In this document: positions 59,201-64,000 of the stretch, piece after piece
Layout of the letters: every line of letters starts with the position of its first letter
Position numbering within the stretch: the first letter of the stretch is position 1
Assembly (NCBI GenBank): GCA_948567375.1
Contig: OX419759.1
Location: 46,032,593 to 46,096,592 of the forward strand
Reading direction: 5' to 3'
Source: Lunularia cruciata
Lineage: Eukaryota; Streptophyta; Marchantiopsida; Lunulariales; Lunulariaceae
DNA: 64,000 nucleotides
Program-made: the position numbers and the translations under genes
Notes under the pieces: generated by a model
Told to the model about the DNA's origin: nothing
Seen by the model: the letters and a program-made list of their open reading frames with translations, nothing else
Databases searched by the model: none

Positions 59201-59335
59201 TCTTCTAACTTTGACCTAAGGTAGACTTTGAGTTTACATCAAAACACACGATACTTTGTGTTTCTTCCTCATTTAGCCCTTCTTTGGCTTTCCCAATGCA
59301 CTTCTTCCTTAAAACTCAAAAAAAAAGTGGGTACA
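56276..59335 (-). mobile_element. Family F internal region, copy 2
   Basis: This is a minus-strand copy of the region at 51,901-55,630. Matching parts are THFYFGLNLLT-type sequence (58,190-58,150, VTFFYFGLNLLSSEERGWM), HFHPNLRRDADGDEQYY, a coiled coil (about 57,520-56,765) and VEVGVQVSLGELPKT (about 56,590). No pol was seen and no 5' LTR lies at its right end. It is broken. Confidence 0.6.
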
Positions 59336-60840
59336 ACATACAAATTGGAGGGAACTTGGAGTATAGATTTAATCAACTTGAGGATAACACAAGAGACACT
59401 AAAGTTAATTTCCACCAAAAAAGTATAAAGAGTTGTTTTTGAATTCTTGTAGTTGGATCCTCTATGTGCTTGCATGCTTGTTTGTACACCCAATTGGCTT
59501 GGGTTGGTGTGTGAGCATTGTGCTTAGGTTCTTTCCTTTTAAGAGTGCTATGTATTTCTTATTGGTAATGCTAGAAATGATGACAAGTAGACCAAGAGTG
59601 CATGTTATGATGATAAGTTAAGTTGCCATTACTTCCCTACATGGTAGAAGGAATGCTAGAAACAAGAGTGGAGGGTTCTAATGGTTGGGTAACACACATG
59701 CTCATACTAGTAGTGATAGATTTACTTACAACATCTAATCCTTAAGCTCCACAGCTACGCAAAGTATGTTCTTAGAGAGAGAAGTGCAAAGTATGATAAT
59801 GACAACATTGGGTTGCAATACCATCTTTGGGTCTAGTATCTCCTTCAAAAATTTCATTCCAATGGTTCTTGGGGGATTAACACCTAGTTGCTTTGGTGTT
59901 TATTGCTTCATTCCCTTTATTTCAATCCCCATAGAGCCAGGGATATATTCCACATTGCAAAAGAGAAAAGTATAGTTCAATTTCTTGATTGACGCTCTTC
60001 TTGCCTCCACATCCTATAGGTTGATGGTGAGGTCCCTTAGATTGAGGGAAACCTTCCTTGGAGTACTTACTCTCACCATTTTCACTACTCTTTGTGCTTC
60101 AATTCTCTCAAGACCGTTGCACCTCTTCTCCAAGAACACACACACTCTCTCAAGCATAGATTGGCTTTGTTCTTAGTCTATAGGTGGTTCTTCAAATGCA
60201 TAAATTGTGATTTGAAGTCTGAGTTCTGCCTCAAGAACTAAAGCATTCAAAGGGTTATGACATTCACTGAATTGTGCAGCCATTTGAACTACCATCCTTT
60301 GTTCATGTCATGAAAATTAAGCACCCATTGCCATCTCATGATTTTTAGTTTTTTAGTTTTAGATTTTTGGTTCTTTGGTTGTGATACTTGATCCATCAAG
60401 AAAGTACACTCTTAATGACAGTTCAATCAAATCTCACTATCCCATTCACTCAAAAGATCATTGAATCCAATCCTTCTCCACTCCAAGTGTATGATCATTA
60501 TCATCTTGCTCCGTTTGAGTAAACAAGGTCCTCTTTGGTATGACACTCCTCACTCCAACTAGATCACCCTTCCCTCACTCAGAGTGAGTTTTCCACAATT
60601 CACTCTGAGTGAACTTTGGAGTATTGCAAAGGAAGGATAGCTTCACTCTTTGAAATGACTACTTTCTACCCAAATATCTCAATATTTTTAGTTTCATTTG
60701 GTTCTTTGCCTTGCTATCTACAAAATAAGGGGTAATAAGGGCTAAAAACAACAAAATTTGCAAAATGGAGGTACCACAAGTGAATTTATGGCAAGACATC
60801 TTATGCTTTCATTGTTGCATCTAAGATTGCAGGAAGAGGA
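59336..60840. other. Unassigned sequence between family F and the copia remnant
   Basis: A minus-strand coding-like stretch (about 60,180-59,780; VFLEKRCNGLERIEAQRVVK) was not recognised. Nothing else stands out. Confidence 0.3.
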
Positions 60841-62520
60841 GATTTTGTATGCATACCCTTATCATTTGCAAGCCACAATACAATCATCTAAGTATTTGAA
60901 GGCCATGAAATAAGGAATTTGAATCATTGAAGCAAAACATGAAATGGAAGCTAGTACCTTTACAAGAAGGGACAAACCAAGATTGGTGTTAAGTACAATA
61001 CTCATAGGATAAGGCTAGACCTGTATCAAAGTGATATTAGTTGATTGTGTAAATCAACTATGAAGAGAAATTTGCTCAAATAGTCAAGTCTGATTCAAGC
61101 TATTCTTCTATTAATCACAACATAAGACATGTAGTTAACTCAATTTGACACCAAGACAACTTTTCTTAATTGAGATTTGCATGATAAGATTTATATGAAA
61201 GAACCACAAGGATACAAAGAAGTTGGAAAGGAGAAAAGTGTCTATAGATTGGTGAAGAGCCTTGAAAAGAATCAAGGAACTAAAACCAAAAGTTTGATGA
61301 CTTCTTACTAAGGTATGGGTTGCAACCACTTTTTGAACCTTTTGTGTATTATGGACCTAGGATAATCCTCACTACTCTTGTAGATAATGGATTGAATTGT
61401 ATGAAAGATAAATCTCATGGTGCTACAATGCTAGATTACCTTGGTAGATAGTTTGAAGTTATACCCAAAGAAGTAGAGTGCTATGTATGACTTTAGAAAT
61501 TTGTTGAGTAAGAGAATCTCTAAATTAGATTGACTCAAGAAAGATATGTATAGTCTATTATAAGGACAAAGAGAATCTATGGATCATGTTAACTCAAGAA
61601 AGATATGTAGAGTCAATTTTAAAATGGTTCAACCTTGGAGATGCATATCAAGTTGCTATTCATACATATCCAAATGTCAGATTACAAGTGGAAGAAAGAG
61701 AACTAATTAGAGCACCCTACCAAGAAGCAATAAGATATTTAATGAATGCTAAGATAGGTACAAGGCCTTACATAGCTTATGCTATTAGCAAGTGGCAAAG
61801 TTTAGTTCTAATACTTCACATTAACAATGCAAGAAATGAAGGGAATTATCAAGTGCCTCAAATGTACTCTGAATTATGGATTAGAACTTAGTGGAGGATC
61901 AGATACAAATACTACTAATACACTAGTAGTGTATTATGATGCTAATTTTGAATCTAAATTAGAAAATAGAAAGTAATGTAGTGGTTTCATATTCATTGTG
62001 GACTACTAGATTGTACAAGCAAACACCAACAATGCATTGTTACTTCTACCATAGAGGTAGAGTGTATATCAACATGTTTAGTTGCCAAGGAAGCAAGACT
62101 GCTTCATAGGTCACTCAAGGAATTGTAGTTTAGATAAGATTTTCCAACTTTCCAAATACACAATGGTAATCAGAGTGCTGGCAAGTTGGTGTATACCCCA
62201 GAATTACTTAAGAGAACCAAGCATATGTCGATCTAGTATGATTATGTCAAAGCCCAACTAAAAGGAAAGGAAATATGTTTCATCTGCATCACCACCAACA
62301 ATCAGATTGTAATTATTTTTATGAAAGCTTTACTAAGAAATAAGTTTTGTAAGTTTAGTGGGAATACTGCCTTTCTCCCAATGAGTGGAAGTATTGAAAT
62401 TGTACTCCAGATGGTAGTACATATGGCATGGCATGTGGTAGTTGAGGTTTGTATAGCTGGTACCTTAAACTATAGAGAGTATTGGTTTGCACATAGTACA
62501 CAACCTTGGTGCTAGTTAAT
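60841..62520 (+). mobile_element. Decayed Ty1/copia pol (RT and RNase H)
   Basis: Copia RT traces include YMKEPQGYKEVGKEKSVYRL (about 61,190-61,250), and LTQERYVESILKWFNLGDA (about 61,590-61,645) is the usual LSQ..YI...L..F. motif. GTRPYIAYAISKWQS follows near 61,755. RNase H traces continue to about 62,320. It is broken, with many breaks; no LTRs were recognised. Confidence 0.7.
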
Positions 62521-62555
62521 GTTAAACTACCCATGACTTATATTTAAGTTTTATC

Positions 62556-62638
62556 TTTCCCCGAGTGATGCTAGCGGTGTTGAAGAGTTCAGCAACAAGG
62601 ACATGAGAGCAGCTGTTAGGAGAGGCAAGGCCAAGTAG
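62556..62638 (+). CDS. Possible last exon of an unknown host gene
   Basis: An open stretch ends PSDASGVEEFSNKDMRAAVRRGKAK, then TAG at 62,636-62,638 (only the last residues can be judged). The sequence is basic and well formed compared with the decayed repeats to the left, and the downstream DNA has no repeat similarity. It could be the end of a host protein whose earlier exons lie upstream of, or were displaced by, the copia remnant. The family was not recognised, no clear splice acceptor was confirmed, and chance is possible. Confidence 0.25.
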
Positions 62639-63252
62639 CTCGTCCAAGTGTTCCATTAGTTAAAGCGTGCATACTAGCCTATACATAATCCATTCTTCAT
62701 TTCATATGACCGGATCTGTAATAAGAGGAGGTTTCTAGATGTGCTTCTAGTATCTTTTAGCACTCTTTATGTTCTGTGATTGATGTGAAAATTTGCATCA
62801 TTTTCGTGACTGTTTTAAACAGTCATGGTTTAAAAGACTGTCCTTTCATTAATTAAAGTTAGAGGCTACAGTGAGAATGCTAGTTTGGAAATTTACCCGA
62901 ATACGGTCAACTGCAGCATTTCAAGCAATTTGTCCGGCCAATATAAAGAGGATTATAACTCATAAACAGACCTTGTAATGTATATTCCAGGACGCTCTTC
63001 TCAAATCTGCTGCATGAGAGATCTACATATATATGCCTATTAAACTTTTCGATTCTTCATTCTGCTTACCATATCTTACTCCCAAATTGTAAACGGTGAA
63101 TTTCCTACGTAGCTTATCCTGGATTCGTGCATTGCTGGTGATCCAAGTCCAGTAAACAATAGAGAACTACCAGATCCAGTTTTAGTCGATCTTTAACAAG
63201 TCCAGCACTCTTAAGCCTGGATCATCATGACCAAGGGGCAACCGGCAAGTTC
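62639..63252. other. Intergenic sequence and promoter region of the germin-like pseudogene
   Basis: No repeat similarity was seen. A TATA-like ACATATATATGCC lies near 63,025-63,037, about 220 bases before the ATG at 63,253. Possible 3' UTR of the preceding exon occupies the first part. Confidence 0.35.
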
Positions 63253-63814
63253 ATGACCTACTTAGCTCTTGCCGTTGCCATCAGTGCAGTCACACTTCCG
63301 TGCCAGTGATTCATGCATCTGATCCGGACCTCTTCAAGACTTCTGCATTGGGGAACTCGTTGCACCAACTGACAGTTAATGATTCCCCATCCAAACGCGC
63401 CAAGCTTGCAACCAGCAAACATTTTGCATTTCCCCGACTTGCCAACGCTGCAAACATTACAGCAGGAAATGCTTTCCATGCATGAGCAACGTTGGCCTGC
63501 TCTCAACAGTCTTGGTCTGTCTCTACTTCGGTTGGACATCAACCTGGGTGGAATCATTCCGCCTCACATTCACAACTTAGCAACGGAAAGCTTATACTGT
63601 TTCAATGGTGAAGTCTGCACCTGGTTCGCTAACGATCGTAGCATAAGTAACAGACTGCATGCAAAGGTGATGAAGAAAGGAGAAGATTTCATTTACCACG
63701 GTGAATTGTTAGATTTTTGCTTTGTTTGGCGCTAGGGCCGATCCGGCCCTGTGGAAGACATCATTTTTCATGAACGGCGACGTGCTTGCTACTCTTATCT
63801 CCCACATTAGTTGA
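63253..63814 (+). pseudogene. Germin-like protein pseudogene (cupin, secreted)
   Basis: Germin-like proteins are secreted, manganese-binding cupins of the plant cell wall. The start at 63,253 gives a signal-peptide-like MTYLALAVAISAVTLPC. The reading then changes frame to ASDPDLFKTSALGN and SKHFAFPRLANAANITAGNAF (about 63,313-63,485). It changes again to ALNSLGLSLLRLDINLGGII and PPHIHNLATESLY (about 63,495-63,600), which keeps the His-x-His and Glu metal ligands of cupin motif 1. In motif 2, ELLDFCFV has Asp where germins have the third metal His. The last helix, SFFMNGDVLATLISHIS, is in yet another frame and ends at TGA 63,814. Two internal frame changes, one near the signal peptide and one before the last helix, make it a decayed gene. 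Length fits the roughly 200-residue family. No intron was needed. Confidence 0.8.
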
Positions 63815-64000
63815 CCGACACAGATGTAGCTAGAAGCTCTAAATTTCCGATTAACGCACTGTGTGCTTTATCTTTCAGCGCGCCACTTAATCAAATTATC
63901 AGAACCTGATTCCGATTGGAGCTGCTTAGTTGTCAACTGAGATTCATCAGACTCTTGACTATGCCAACTTATTTATTTCTTAAAGCAGAATGTTTCTTCA
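63815..64000. other. 3' flank of the germin-like pseudogene
   Basis: Nothing was recognised; no clear polyadenylation signal or repeat. Confidence 0.3.

Noticed and set aside
1-64000. CRISPR arrays, bacterial operons or rRNA genes
   Set aside because: None were seen; the gene types, LTRs and the germin-like remnant are those of a plant nuclear genome.

Overview
The window is nuclear DNA of a land plant with a large, repeat-rich genome. It is almost wholly LTR retrotransposons nested in one another, with a single recognisable host gene remnant, a germin-like protein pseudogene, at the right edge. The species cannot be named from the sequence. A gypsy element carrying a DNA methyltransferase suggests a non-flowering streptophyte lineage, which is inference only.

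Left half (1-33,030) is a four-deep nest. Element D, an old Tat/Athila-like copy, now shows only its right part (27,884-33,030). Element B, a Ty3/gypsy copy on the minus strand, sits inside D and runs from 27,883 off the left edge. Three insertions lie in B: element A (2,854-12,745, same family as B, plus strand), element E1 (13,710-21,517, whole, with apparently identical LTRs) and a solo LTR of the E1 family (26,564-27,255). Another solo LTR (29,485-30,272) sits in D. Most of these junctions can be checked against an uninterrupted relative inside this same window, which fixes the target-site duplications.

A and B form the most unusual system here. Their order is gag, two zinc knuckles, protease, a DNMT3-like cytosine-5 methyltransferase, reverse transcriptase, RNase H, DDE integrase and a C-terminal PHD finger. 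A does not end in ordinary LTRs. Its ends follow A1 ... B1-A2-B2 (449, then 106+449+106 bp), the split-direct-repeat layout known from tyrosine-recombinase retroelements, although it encodes a DDE integrase and has a 4-bp target duplication. B starts at exactly the same base and shows the same B1/A2 junction.

Right half (33,031-62,520) is a mosaic of older, decayed LTR elements. It includes a gypsy remnant whose promoter is packed with heat-shock elements (41,366-41,536) and an inverted pair of a pol-less LTR family encoding a lysine/glutamate-rich coiled-coil protein (51,156-59,335). A more distant relative of that family lies near 45.5-47.6 kb, and a decayed copia pol at about 60.9-62.5 kb. 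From about 62.5 kb the sequence looks like single-copy host DNA: a possible last exon, then the germin-like pseudogene.
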